64,000 nt of DNA from Novosphingobium jiangmenense (lineage in GTDB: Bacteria; Pseudomonadota; Alphaproteobacteria; Sphingomonadales; Sphingomonadaceae): assembly GCF_015694345.1 (NCBI RefSeq), contig NZ_JADQDC010000003.1:186001-250000 (forward strand), in the 5' to 3' direction. This document shows, piece by piece, positions 44,973 to 53,310 of the stretch. Below the pieces are notes generated by a model. It worked only from the letters and a program-made list of their open reading frames with translations. It had not been told where the DNA came from and searched no databases. Position 1 is the first letter of the stretch. Every line of letters begins with the position of its first letter. Position numbers and translations under genes: made by a program.

Positions 44973-45731
44973 TCAGTTCTCTGTGGGCAGGCTCAGCGCA
45001 TAGCCGCTCTGCCGGTCGCTGCGAATGTCCGCGCCTTCGCGAAGCTTCTTGCGCAAGGCCGATACGATGACCTTGATCGTGGCCGGCTTCAGCGGTTCCT
45101 CCCGGCCAAGTGCCCGCGCCAGAGACCGGGCGGGCACGGCGCTTCCCTTCGCGGCAAGCAGCAGTTCGAACACGGCTCTTTCCCGGCCGGATGGGGCTTG
45201 GGCAAAATGCCGTTCCTGATCGTTCGAAGCAACCCGTTCCACCGAAGCGCCATGGCCGAGCCGAGCCAATCCATAGCGTTCGACCAGGGCTCGCATTCTG
45301 GCCTGCGCTTCGGGCATGGGCATCCGGGTATCGAAAACGTCGTCGAAGCCCGCACGCAGCAGCGCGGCGCGTTCGGAGGGCGAACTGGTCCGGGCAAGCG
45401 CGATCTTCGGCTTCAACGCCAGCGCGGGGGCGTAGTAACGCAGCAGTCTCTTGATGCGCTTGGTATCGTTTCCGGCAATGATCAGTACATCGTAGAAGAA
45501 GCGCTGCGGCGATATGTCGGCGAGGTAGTTCTCGGACGCGCGGCAGATGGCGATGTCCCGGTGCAAAAGCTCCGACCACACAAGTAAAGCCGAAGAACTG
45601 GCCTCACCTACCAGAGCCATTCGAACAACGATATCCGTACGGGCGTCGTCGTTCACGGCATCCTCGGGCAAAGTCGGCCGCGAGCGCTCTCGCCGGCCAG
45701 TTTCCGGTCTTCCAAACGGAGCCATAAGCAT
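44973..45731 (-). CDS. OmpR/PhoB-type winged-helix regulator with degenerate receiver
   Basis: The 252-residue protein ends in an OmpR/PhoB winged helix (about 165-250, with LKPATIKVIVSALRKKLREG and SGYALSLP). The N-terminal part has a receiver-like pattern, but the strand that should end in the phospho-accepting Asp reads DVLIIAGND, so phosphorylation by the usual route is doubtful. The start at 45731 is chosen for a good ribosome site (AGGAAG 9 nt upstream); a further in-frame ATG at 45782 has none. It is preceded by an AT-rich gap with candidate operators. Confidence 0.75.
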   Translation of the reverse strand: MLMAPFGRPETGRRERSRPTLPEDAVNDDARTDIVVRMALVGEASSSALLVWSELLHRDIAICRASENYLADISPQRFFYDVLIIAGNDTKRIKRLLRYYAPALALKPKIALARTSSPSERAALLRAGFDDVFDTRMPMPEAQARMRALVERYGLARLGHGASVERVASNDQERHFAQAPSGRERAVFELLLAAKGSAVPARSLARALGREEPLKPATIKVIVSALRKKLREGADIRSDRQSGYALSLPTEN

Positions 45732-46109
45732 TTTATTCGCTTCCTGAGTACGAAGTTGAATAGACAATGAAGGAAAATTCATTTTCTATTTATGCACTCT
45801 GCAAGTGCATCTGCGCCCCCAGGACTGCCAAGTCATTGTCTGACTTCATTTCTAATTATTGCGTCAGATTCGAACGACTGACAGAACCACATCCAAACAG
45901 ATTAGTGCTGTTATGGAAGTATTCTACGTTAAACTACGGATATTACAAGCTTTCGGAAAGGTTAACGCCGGGTTCTGCCATTCGATCAGATCGCCAAGCC
46001 GACAAGGCGTTGAAATCAAGACAAAACCTGTGCGGAGTGAGGGCGCACTCCCCTGATGCAGGGAACTGCGCCACTAGAAATTCCTATATTTTACAAATAG
46101 AACCGGGCT
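45732..46109. other. AT-rich intergenic stretch without a convincing gene
   Basis: About 380 bp much richer in A+T than its surroundings. A 119-codon plus-strand open frame (45767-46126) crosses it but has no ribosome site, no recognisable domain and runs into the next gene. Visible structure includes the inverted repeat ATGCACT-n5-AGTGCAT (45792-45810) and TCTGAC/GTCAGA arms (45839-45868). It probably holds the promoter of the minus-strand regulator and may be a remnant of transferred DNA. Confidence 0.6.
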
Positions 46110-47186
46110 TCAGGCCCCTGCCTTGATGGCATAGCTCAGTGCCAGATCGGCAAGCGGCTGCACTCGCTCGGACATCGCCTTGGCATGCGCGCTGGAGGCG
46201 GTACCGTCGATAACGCGTTTCTTGATGCCCTGGATGATGCCGGCAAGCCTGAAGAAGTTGTAGGCAATGTACCAGTCGAGATCGGGAAGTCCGTCACGGT
46301 CGGTCTTCTCGCAATAGCGGGCGACAACGTCATCCAGTTCGGGAATGCCAAGGGCCTTGCGGTCAAGATCCTGCACGCCGGAACGGCCGCCATTGTCCTG
46401 CACCCAGGCCGTGCAGAAATAGGTGAAGTCCGCCATTGGATCGCCCAGCGTCGACAGTTCCCAGTCGAGCACGGCGACGACTTTCGCCTCGCTCGGATGG
46501 AAGATCATGTTGTCGATGCGATAGTCGCCGTGGACCACGCTGGTCCGCGTCTGCTCGGGCAGGGTCGCCGGCAGCCATTCGATCAGCCGCTCCATTGCCG
46601 GCATCGTCTCGGTTTCGGAAAGCCGATACTGCTTGGTCCAGCGATCGACCTGACGGCCGAAGTAGTTGCCGGGCTTGCCGAAGTCGGAAAGTCCGGCTGC
46701 CTCGACATCGATCGAATGCAACGCCGCCAGCGTATCGACCATCGCGTCGTAGGTCGCACGCCGGAACTCCGGAGTTGCCCCGGGCATGGCGCCGTCCCAG
46801 ATCGTCCGCCCGTCGACGCAGCCCATCACGTAGAACCACGAACCGATCACGCTGTCGTCTGTGCACAGGCCGTATTGCCGGGCAACCGGAAAGCCGGTTC
46901 CCGCCAGTCCGGCCTGAACCTTGTACTCGCGATCGACTGCATGGGCCGAGGGCAGCAGCTTGCCGAACGGCTTGCGGCGCAGAACGTATGGGCCGGACGG
47001 ACTGTCGATCTTGTAGGTCGGGTTCGACTGGCCACCCTTGAACTTTGAAACGCTCAGCGGCCCTTGGAAGCCGTCCACGTTCTCTTCGAACCAGCGGGTC
47101 AGCGCCGCTTCGTCAAGTTTGTCGGCGCCTTCGGGCACGACCGTGCCGGTAAACGCCGCCTGTGCGTCGATCGGTGCCCCGCTCAT
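46110..47186 (-). CDS. APH-like phosphotransferase, ACAD10/11 kinase type
   Basis: The 358-residue protein has the aminoglycoside-phosphotransferase fold with GGQSNPTYKI as glycine-rich loop, the catalytic HGDYRIDNM and the metal-binding DWELSTLGDP. It resembles the kinase half of ACAD10/ACAD11 and LvaA, which phosphorylates 4-hydroxyacyl-CoA, rather than antibiotic-resistance enzymes. Its start overlaps the alcohol dehydrogenase stop (ATGA), and an ACAD11-type dehydrogenase is the first gene of the same operon. Its exact substrate is an inference from this context. Confidence 0.85.
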   Translation of the reverse strand: MSGAPIDAQAAFTGTVVPEGADKLDEAALTRWFEENVDGFQGPLSVSKFKGGQSNPTYKIDSPSGPYVLRRKPFGKLLPSAHAVDREYKVQAGLAGTGFPVARQYGLCTDDSVIGSWFYVMGCVDGRTIWDGAMPGATPEFRRATYDAMVDTLAALHSIDVEAAGLSDFGKPGNYFGRQVDRWTKQYRLSETETMPAMERLIEWLPATLPEQTRTSVVHGDYRIDNMIFHPSEAKVVAVLDWELSTLGDPMADFTYFCTAWVQDNGGRSGVQDLDRKALGIPELDDVVARYCEKTDRDGLPDLDWYIAYNFFRLAGIIQGIKKRVIDGTASSAHAKAMSERVQPLADLALSYAIKAGA

Positions 47187-48271
47187 TGGCCGAACACGAT
47201 GACCGAGCGGGCCGAGTGGCCCTGCTTCATCTTCTCGAACCCGTCGTTGATGCCTTCCAGCGGAATGCGCTCGGCAATGATCGTGTCGAGATCGAGCAGC
47301 CCGCGCATGTAGAAGTCGACCAGACGCGGCAGGTCCACCGGGAAGTGGTTGCCCCCCATGATCGCGCCCTGCAGCTTCTTGTCCGAAAGCAGGTCCATCG
47401 CCGAAAGACCGACCTTGTGGTTCAGCGGCATCATGCCGAGGATCGTCGCCGTACCGCCGCGCCGCAGCGAGGCGACCGCCAGATCGCCCGAGGCTGGACG
47501 ACCCACCGCCTCGATGGCGTGGTGTACCCCGCCCTTGGTCATCTCGACGATTTCCTTGGCCGCATCCGGGCCGGCGTCGATCGCATCGGTCGCACCGAGC
47601 CTGAGCGCAAGTTCACGCTTCTCCGGCATGGGATCGACCGCGATGATCCGTCCGGCACCCGCGATCTTCGCAGCGTTCACCGTCGCCAGCCCCACACCGC
47701 CACAGCCGACCACGCAGATCGTCTCGCCGGGGGTCAGCTTGGCGGCGTTGAACACCGCGCCGGCACCAGTGGTTACCGCACAGCCGATCACCGCAGCCCT
47801 GTCGAGCGGCATGTCGGGCGTGATGGCAACGCAGGCATGTTCGTGCACCAGCATCTGTTCGGCAAAGGCCGAGAGGTTCAGCATCTGGTTGACGGTGCTG
47901 CCATCATCCGTCCGAGTGAGGCGAGGGGGCTGCCCGGCCCCGCGCCGCGTGTCGCCGCCAAGGCACAGCGACATGCGACCGGTCACGCAGAACTCGCAAT
48001 GTCCGCAGAACGCCGAAAGGCAGGTGACGACTGCGTCACCCACCTTCACGGTCCGCACTTCCGAACCGACCGCCTCGACGATCCCCGCCGCCTCGTGTCC
48101 CGGAACTGCAGGCAGCGGGTGCGGATAGGCGCCTTCGATGAAGTGCAGGTCCGAATGGCACAGCCCGCAGGCGGCCGTACGGATCAGCACTTCATGCGGA
48201 CCCGGCTTGGAAACGGTCAGGTCCTGGATTTCGAGCGGCTTGCCCGGTTCGACGAGTACGGCGGCTTTCAT
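47183..48271 (-). CDS. Zinc-dependent alcohol dehydrogenase, class III-like
   Basis: The 362-residue medium-chain dehydrogenase has the catalytic zinc site (CGLCHSDLH and GHEAAGIVE), the structural zinc cysteines in FCGHCEFCVTGRMSLC and the NAD-binding GCGGVGLATV. It lies 11 bp after the ACAD gene and overlaps the kinase gene by 4 nt, so it is part of an acyl-CoA catabolic operon, where it may oxidise a hydroxy intermediate. Its substrate is unknown. Confidence 0.9.
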   Translation of the reverse strand: MKAAVLVEPGKPLEIQDLTVSKPGPHEVLIRTAACGLCHSDLHFIEGAYPHPLPAVPGHEAAGIVEAVGSEVRTVKVGDAVVTCLSAFCGHCEFCVTGRMSLCLGGDTRRGAGQPPRLTRTDDGSTVNQMLNLSAFAEQMLVHEHACVAITPDMPLDRAAVIGCAVTTGAGAVFNAAKLTPGETICVVGCGGVGLATVNAAKIAGAGRIIAVDPMPEKRELALRLGATDAIDAGPDAAKEIVEMTKGGVHHAIEAVGRPASGDLAVASLRRGGTATILGMMPLNHKVGLSAMDLLSDKKLQGAIMGGNHFPVDLPRLVDFYMRGLLDLDTIIAERIPLEGINDGFEKMKQGHSARSVIVFGQ

Positions 48272-48282
48272 CTTCTCTCTCC

Positions 48283-49575
48283 TTACCGGGCCACGCCCAG
48301 ATCGCCCGAGCTGAAGCCACGGTCACCCGAGGGCATTTCGGAATGGCGCGCGAACTCGATACGGGCAATGGCACGGGCGTGCACTTCGTCCGGACCATCC
48401 GCCAAGCGAAGCGTGCGCTGGTGGGCATAGGCTTCGGCCAGGCCGAAGTCTTCCGAAACGCCGCCGCCGCCGTGGGCCTGGATCGCATCGTCGATGATGC
48501 GCAGCGCCATGCGCGGCGCCTGGACCTTGATCATCGCGATTTCGAGCGCGGCTGACTTGTTGCCGACCTTGTCCATCATGTCCGCCGCCTTCAGGCAGAG
48601 CAGGCGGGTCATCTCGATGTCGATGCGGGCCTGGGCGATGCGCCATTCCCAGATCGACTGATCGGCCACACGCTTGCCGAAGGCCACGCGCGATTGCAGG
48701 CGCTTGGCCATCTTGGCAATCGCTTCCTCGGCCACGCCGATCGTGCGCATGCAGTGGTGGATGCGGCCCGGCCCGAGGCGACCTTGCGCGATCTCGAAGC
48801 CACGCCCTTCGCCAAGCAGGATGTTGGAGGCCGGCACGCGGACATCCTTCATCACCACTTCCATGTGGCCATGCGGCGCGTCGTCATAGCCGAACACCGG
48901 CAGATGGCGGATGATTTCGACGCCGGGGCTGTCGATCGGCATCAGCACCATCGACTGCTGCTGATGACGCTTGGCCTCGAAATCGGTCTTGCCCATGACA
49001 ATCGCGATCTTGCAGCGCGGATCGCCAAGGCCGGACGACCACCACTTGCGCCCGTTGATCACGTATTCGTCGCCCTCGCGGCGGATCGAGGTCTCGATGT
49101 TGGTGGCATCCGAGGATGCTACTCCCGGCTCGGTCATCAGGAAGGCCGAACGGATCTCGCCGTTCATCAGCGGGCGCAGCCACTGCTCCTTCTGTTCCAG
49201 TGTGCCGTAGCGGTGGAACACTTCCATGTTGCCCGTGTCGGGCGCGGAGCAGTTGAACACTTCGCTCGACCAGCCGATGCGCCCCATTTCCTCGGCACAG
49301 AGGGCATATTCGAGGTTGGTCAGGCCGGGGCCCTCGAACTGGAAGCTTTCCTCTACGTGATGATGCCCGCCGTTGCGCGGCGGCATGAACAGGTTCCAGA
49401 TTCCGGCCGCCTTGGCCTTGGCCTTCTCCTGTTCGACGACCTGCAGCACCTTCCAGCGGTCGGCAGTCCCGGCCTCGGCCTTGTATTCCTTGTGGCGCGG
49501 GCGAACGTTGTCTTCGATGAACTGGCGGACGCGGTCACGCCAGTACTTCTGGCGGTCGGTCGGTTCGAAATCCAT
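48283..49575 (-). CDS. Acyl-CoA dehydrogenase, ACAD10/11-like
   Basis: The 430-residue flavoprotein has the ACAD order: helical N-domain, a beta domain with [18 protein letters not shown], and a C-terminal helical domain with [21 protein letters not shown]. The segment LADGPDEVH, which stands where most ACADs have the catalytic EGT motif, is the mark of the ACAD10/11 group. It heads the ACAD-ADH-kinase operon. In this group, loss of phosphate from a 4-phosphoacyl-CoA has been described as the reaction, which matches the neighbouring kinase. Confidence 0.9.
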   Translation of the reverse strand: MDFEPTDRQKYWRDRVRQFIEDNVRPRHKEYKAEAGTADRWKVLQVVEQEKAKAKAAGIWNLFMPPRNGGHHHVEESFQFEGPGLTNLEYALCAEEMGRIGWSSEVFNCSAPDTGNMEVFHRYGTLEQKEQWLRPLMNGEIRSAFLMTEPGVASSDATNIETSIRREGDEYVINGRKWWSSGLGDPRCKIAIVMGKTDFEAKRHQQQSMVLMPIDSPGVEIIRHLPVFGYDDAPHGHMEVVMKDVRVPASNILLGEGRGFEIAQGRLGPGRIHHCMRTIGVAEEAIAKMAKRLQSRVAFGKRVADQSIWEWRIAQARIDIEMTRLLCLKAADMMDKVGNKSAALEIAMIKVQAPRMALRIIDDAIQAHGGGGVSEDFGLAEAYAHQRTLRLADGPDEVHARAIARIEFARHSEMPSGDRGFSSGDLGVAR

Positions 49576-49633
49576 GGGCCTCTCCTTGCTTGCCCGGCAG
49601 TCTTCATCGGGCAGACGGTGAATTCAAGCGGAA

Positions 49634-49654
49634 ATTAAGTGACCGATTAAGTCA
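49634..49654. promoter_or_regulatory. Direct repeat upstream of the ACAD-ADH-kinase operon
   Basis: ATTAAGTGA (49634-49642) and ATTAAGTCA (49646-49654) form a direct repeat with a 12-bp period, about 60 bp before the ACAD start. It could be an activator or repressor site; no regulator gene is adjacent. Confidence 0.35.
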
Positions 49655-49680
49655 TGTCCTTGATCGGGATCATTGTTGTG

Positions 49681-51108
49681 TCACGGGTGAAGCCCGGCAG
49701 CATCGGGATCTGCCCTGGCCACCTGATCCAGCCGCTCGAGCCGGGCCTGATGCGCCGCCCGGTCGATCGGAAAGCGCCGCACGACGAAGGCGGTAAGCGC
49801 TGCCAGCACCGCTATGCTCGTGGCGTAGGCAAGGCTCAGGCGATAGGTCACTTCGGGCAGGACCGCATCCGGCGGTGTATTCGCCTCAAGGCCTGCGTAG
49901 CTCAGCAGCAAGCCGGTTGCGAACACGCCAAGTCCGCCCGCGCACTTCGATGCCAGAAACGCTCCTGCGGAAAGCGTCCCTTCCGAACGCCGTCCGGTCT
50001 GCTCCTCCGATGCTTCGACGACGTCGGCGACCATCGACCACAAGGTCATCGTGCCCGTAACGGTGAAGGTGTTGGACAGGAGCGTACAGGCGAACATCAT
50101 GCCGAGCGAGGCCGTGGTCCCGTCCGGTGCCCAAAGGCCAAGCCAGCGCAGCACCAGCGGCCCTGCCCAGAACACCATGCCGACCGGCGCCATGCGCATC
50201 ACCGTTCCGGCCTTGCCCCAGCGCTTTTGCGCGCGCCCGACCAGCGTCGAGGCACCGACCACGCTCGCGAACAGCAGGAACGGGAAGGCCTGCAGGGCAG
50301 TCGGCGTGAACTTCCAGACGTAGAGATAGAGGTAGTTGGACAGCGCAAAGGTGATGCCCTGCGAGGTCAAAGCCGCGGCGATACCTGCCATCACGATCAG
50401 GCAGGCGGGGTGCGAAAAGCTCTCGCGGATTTCGCCAAGCGAGGCGAGGGCGCTCTTTTCGTGGCCTGCCCGCTCCTGCGGCCAGCCTGCCACTGCACGA
50501 TGTTGTCCGATCGCCGAGGCGAGGACGCACGTTACCATGAGCCCTGCGCCGAACAGCCCGTAATTGCGGTATCCTTCCCGCGCCAGCATGGCATCGGGCA
50601 AAAACACGCCATAGGCCAGCAGCAGCATCAGCAGCCCGCCGCCCCACGAGAACAGGAAGCGGAAGCGGGTCAGGCGCGTGCGCTCGTCGTAATCGCGGCT
50701 GATCTCCGCCACCAGCGCCGCCGAAGGCACCTCGCACATCGCCACCAGCGCGCGCACCATGATTGCCGATACCAGCAGCATGACGAAGCTTGGCTCGCCG
50801 ATCGGCGACCACAGGAATATCCAGGCAAAGCCCAGCGGAATCGGCGCAAGGTACAGGAACGGCAGTCGTCGCCCCCATGCCGTGCGGGTGCGGTCGCTGA
50901 AATGGCCGACGATCGGGTCGATCAGTCCGTCGAACACCAGGGCGATGAGCAGGGCCAGGCTGACCAGCCGCGCATCCATGCCCAGCACCTGATTGTAGAA
51001 CAGCAGCAGGAACGTGGCGAAGCCGTTGTCCTTCACCCCATAGGCGACGCTGCCCAGCCCGTTGGCGAGGGCAAGGCGAGTGGGGACACGGCCGTCGACA
51101 GGGATCAT
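49681..51108 (-). CDS. MFS transporter, GPH/MelB-type
   Basis: The 475-residue protein has about 12 membrane helices and the GPH-family pattern, with DGLIDPIVGHFSDRTRTAWGRR in the loop between helices 2 and 3. The family moves sugars, glucuronides and, in sphingomonads, probably other organic acids with a cation. Its ATG overlaps the SDR stop (ATGA), so it is co-translated with a dehydrogenase and probably imports the substrate of this acyl-CoA island. Confidence 0.85.
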   Translation of the reverse strand: MIPVDGRVPTRLALANGLGSVAYGVKDNGFATFLLLFYNQVLGMDARLVSLALLIALVFDGLIDPIVGHFSDRTRTAWGRRLPFLYLAPIPLGFAWIFLWSPIGEPSFVMLLVSAIMVRALVAMCEVPSAALVAEISRDYDERTRLTRFRFLFSWGGGLLMLLLAYGVFLPDAMLAREGYRNYGLFGAGLMVTCVLASAIGQHRAVAGWPQERAGHEKSALASLGEIRESFSHPACLIVMAGIAAALTSQGITFALSNYLYLYVWKFTPTALQAFPFLLFASVVGASTLVGRAQKRWGKAGTVMRMAPVGMVFWAGPLVLRWLGLWAPDGTTASLGMMFACTLLSNTFTVTGTMTLWSMVADVVEASEEQTGRRSEGTLSAGAFLASKCAGGLGVFATGLLLSYAGLEANTPPDAVLPEVTYRLSLAYATSIAVLAALTAFVVRRFPIDRAAHQARLERLDQVARADPDAAGLHP

Positions 51109-51953
51109 GCGGTCTTGCCGCTCTCTGCCATCTGCTGCAGCGCATCGAACAGGCCTGGCATGTTCGGGTCCCAGCTATGGCGCGGCCCGATGGTGATCCC
51201 GCCATCGACTATCAGCGATGTGCCGGTGACGAAGCCTGCCGCCTCGCTCGCAAGGAACAGCACCGCCTGCGCGATGTCCTCCGGCTGCCCGCCACGCGCC
51301 ACCGGCTGCGCCTGCTGCGACATTGCGGCAATTGCGCCCTTGGCCTGCGCCTCGAGTTCGGCAGGCATTTCCAGCGACGCCGTGAAGATATTGGTGTTGA
51401 TGAAGCCGGGTTGGACCGCATTCACCCGGATCTGGTGCTTGGCGAGGTCTGCCGCCGCAACCTTGGTGAGATGCAGCACGCCGGCCTTTGCCACGGCATA
51501 GGCCGTCGGCGAATAGCCCGGACTCACCGCCGCCACGCTCGAGGTGTTGACGAACGAAGCTCCCTTGCGCCCGATCATGTGCGGCACGGCATAACGGATG
51601 CCGAAGGCCACTGAGCGCAGCAGCAGGTCCATGGTCCGGTCCCAGCCTTCCGGCTCGATCTCGTCGATCGGGGCACGGTCGCCACCGGCACCGGCATTGT
51701 TGAACACGCTATCGATGCCGCCGGTCTCTGCCGCGGCGCGATCCATCAGCGCCTTGATGTCCTCGCACCGGGTCACGTCGCAGCGCGCGGTGACGACCTT
51801 GCCATTGGATGCGCTGGCGGTTGCGACAAGGCCCGTCTCGTCGATGTCGGCAGCGTAGACCGTTGCCCCCTCGGCAGCGAATGCGATGGCCGCCGCTCGT
51901 CCGATTCCCGATGCCGCACCGGTCACCACGACCGTCTTGCCGTTGAATCGCAT
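51105..51953 (-). CDS. Short-chain dehydrogenase/reductase
   Basis: The 282-residue SDR has the cofactor motif TGAASGIG, NNAGAGG and the catalytic YAVAK. The ATG at 51953 follows a strong ribosome site (GGAGAGAAGG); a GTG further upstream lacks one. It is the first gene of an SDR-MFS operon divergent from the ACAD pair. The substrate is not readable; a hydroxy intermediate of the local pathway is plausible. Confidence 0.9.
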   Translation of the reverse strand: MRFNGKTVVVTGAASGIGRAAAIAFAAEGATVYAADIDETGLVATASASNGKVVTARCDVTRCEDIKALMDRAAAETGGIDSVFNNAGAGGDRAPIDEIEPEGWDRTMDLLLRSVAFGIRYAVPHMIGRKGASFVNTSSVAAVSPGYSPTAYAVAKAGVLHLTKVAAADLAKHQIRVNAVQPGFINTNIFTASLEMPAELEAQAKGAIAAMSQQAQPVARGGQPEDIAQAVLFLASEAAGFVTGTSLIVDGGITIGPRHSWDPNMPGLFDALQQMAESGKTA

Positions 51954-51978
51954 CCTTCTCTCCAGCACTTTTCTATCG

Positions 51979-51995
51979 TTTTACGTTTACGTCAG
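51979..51995. promoter_or_regulatory. Candidate LiuR-like operator in divergent promoter region
   Basis: The stretch TTTTACGTTTACGTCAG has two ACGT cores two bases apart, like the TTTACGTnnACGTAAA sites bound by MerR-family LiuR regulators of branched-chain acyl-CoA catabolism. It lies about 26 bp before the SDR start and 150 bp before the ACAD start. Identification is by resemblance only. Confidence 0.4.
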
Positions 51996-52146
51996 CTTAG
52001 GCGCGAAAGACCGTCCGTCAATGCCGATGCGGTTGACGCTACGGCATGCGAGGCTTGCCCCAAAGCGCAGGAAACGCCTCGCAAATAGCCGCTTGCCAGA
52101 CCGTCGCGACTCGCTTTAACCTTCCGATTAAGAGAGGAGCATTGCC

Positions 52147-53307
52147 ATGTCTGACCTTGATGCCTTCCGCGCGGAAATCCGCGCCTGGCTCGAAGAGAAC
52201 TGCCCTGCCGAGATGCGCGAGCCTGTCCGTGACGAAGGCGATGTCTGCTGGGGCGGACGCAACTTCCAGTTCAAGAACGAAGCGCAGAAGACCTGGATGG
52301 AGCGCTGCGCGGCCAAGGGCTACACCGTGCCCGACTGGCCCAAGCCCTACGGCGGCGCCGGCATGTCTCCGGCGGAAGCCAAGATCTGGCGCGAAGAGCT
52401 CGCCCGGATCGGCGCCCGTCCGCCGCTCTCCAGCTTCGGCATCTGGATGCTCGGCCCCGCGCTGCTGAAGTTCGGCACCGAGGAACAGAAGGTCCACTAC
52501 CTCAACCAGATCGCCCGCGGCGAAATCCGCTGGTGCCAGGGCTACTCCGAACCCGGCTCGGGCTCGGACCTCGTCTCCCTGCAGACCTTCGGCGAGGACA
52601 AGGGCGATCACTGGGTCGTCAACGGCCAGAAGATCTGGACCTCCTACGCCGACAAGGCCGACTGGATCTTCTGTCTCGTCCGCACGGACAAGACCAACAA
52701 GTACCAGGGCATCAGCTTCCTGCTGTTCGACATGACCACCCCGGGCGTGACGACCAAGCCGATCAAGCTGATCAGCGGCAACTCGCCCTTCTGCGAAACC
52801 TTCTTCGACAACGTCGTCGTGCCGAAGAACCAGATCGTCGGTGAACTCAACCGCGGCTGGGACGTCGCCAAGTACCTGCTCGGCCATGAGCGCGAGATGA
52901 TCTCGGGCGCCGGCGGCGGTGACCGCCTCAACGCCATCGGCGCAGTCGTTGCCCGCAATGGTCTCGAAGACCCGATCCTGCGCGCCGACCTCGCCATGTT
53001 CGATGTCGATGCGCTGGCCTATGCCTGCATGGGCGAGAAGTTCCTTGATGAGGCCAAGGTCGGCCGTGCCCATCCCGCACAGCCCAACATGATGAAGTAC
53101 GCGGGTACCGAGCTGAACAAGCGCCGCCACGAACTGCTGATGTCGGCAGGCGGCGCGACTGCGCTCGAATGGGAAAGCGAGCGCACCAACGGCGGCTCGC
53201 CCTCGCGCTCGTGGCTGCGCACCAAGGCCAACTCGATCGAGGGTGGCACCAGCGAAGTCATGCTCAACGTCGTTGCCAAACGCATTCTCGAACTGCCGGG
53301 AGCCTGA
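52147..53307 (+). CDS. Acyl-CoA dehydrogenase, alpha-type subunit
   Basis: The 386-residue flavoprotein has the FAD/substrate loop WCQGYSEPGSGSDLVSLQT and the C-terminal SIEGGTSEVMLNVVAKRIL, whose Glu is the expected catalytic base. A GAGAGGAG ribosome site precedes the ATG. It is followed after 3 bp by a second ACAD gene. Such adjacent pairs often form alpha2-beta2 enzymes acting on bulky side chains, for instance those of sterols or bile acids. Confidence 0.9.
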   Translation: MSDLDAFRAEIRAWLEENCPAEMREPVRDEGDVCWGGRNFQFKNEAQKTWMERCAAKGYTVPDWPKPYGGAGMSPAEAKIWREELARIGARPPLSSFGIWMLGPALLKFGTEEQKVHYLNQIARGEIRWCQGYSEPGSGSDLVSLQTFGEDKGDHWVVNGQKIWTSYADKADWIFCLVRTDKTNKYQGISFLLFDMTTPGVTTKPIKLISGNSPFCETFFDNVVVPKNQIVGELNRGWDVAKYLLGHEREMISGAGGGDRLNAIGAVVARNGLEDPILRADLAMFDVDALAYACMGEKFLDEAKVGRAHPAQPNMMKYAGTELNKRRHELLMSAGGATALEWESERTNGGSPSRSWLRTKANSIEGGTSEVMLNVVAKRILELPGA

Positions 53308-53310
53308 TCG

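Noticed and set aside
43444..45579. 711-codon minus-strand open frame
   Set aside because: Antisense to DAHP synthase, then in the wrong frame over the winged-helix regulator; no domain is visible.
45767..46126. 119-codon plus-strand frame in the AT-rich gap
   Set aside because: No ribosome site, no recognisable domain, and it ends inside the kinase gene; kept only as a note on the gap.
46110..47186. Aminoglycoside resistance phosphotransferase
   Set aside because: Operon context and sequence style point to the ACAD10/11 kinase branch, not to antibiotic modification.
49654..51501. 615-codon plus-strand open frame
   Set aside because: Antisense to the GPH transporter, which has a full set of membrane helices; the frame is His/Arg/Gln-rich noise.
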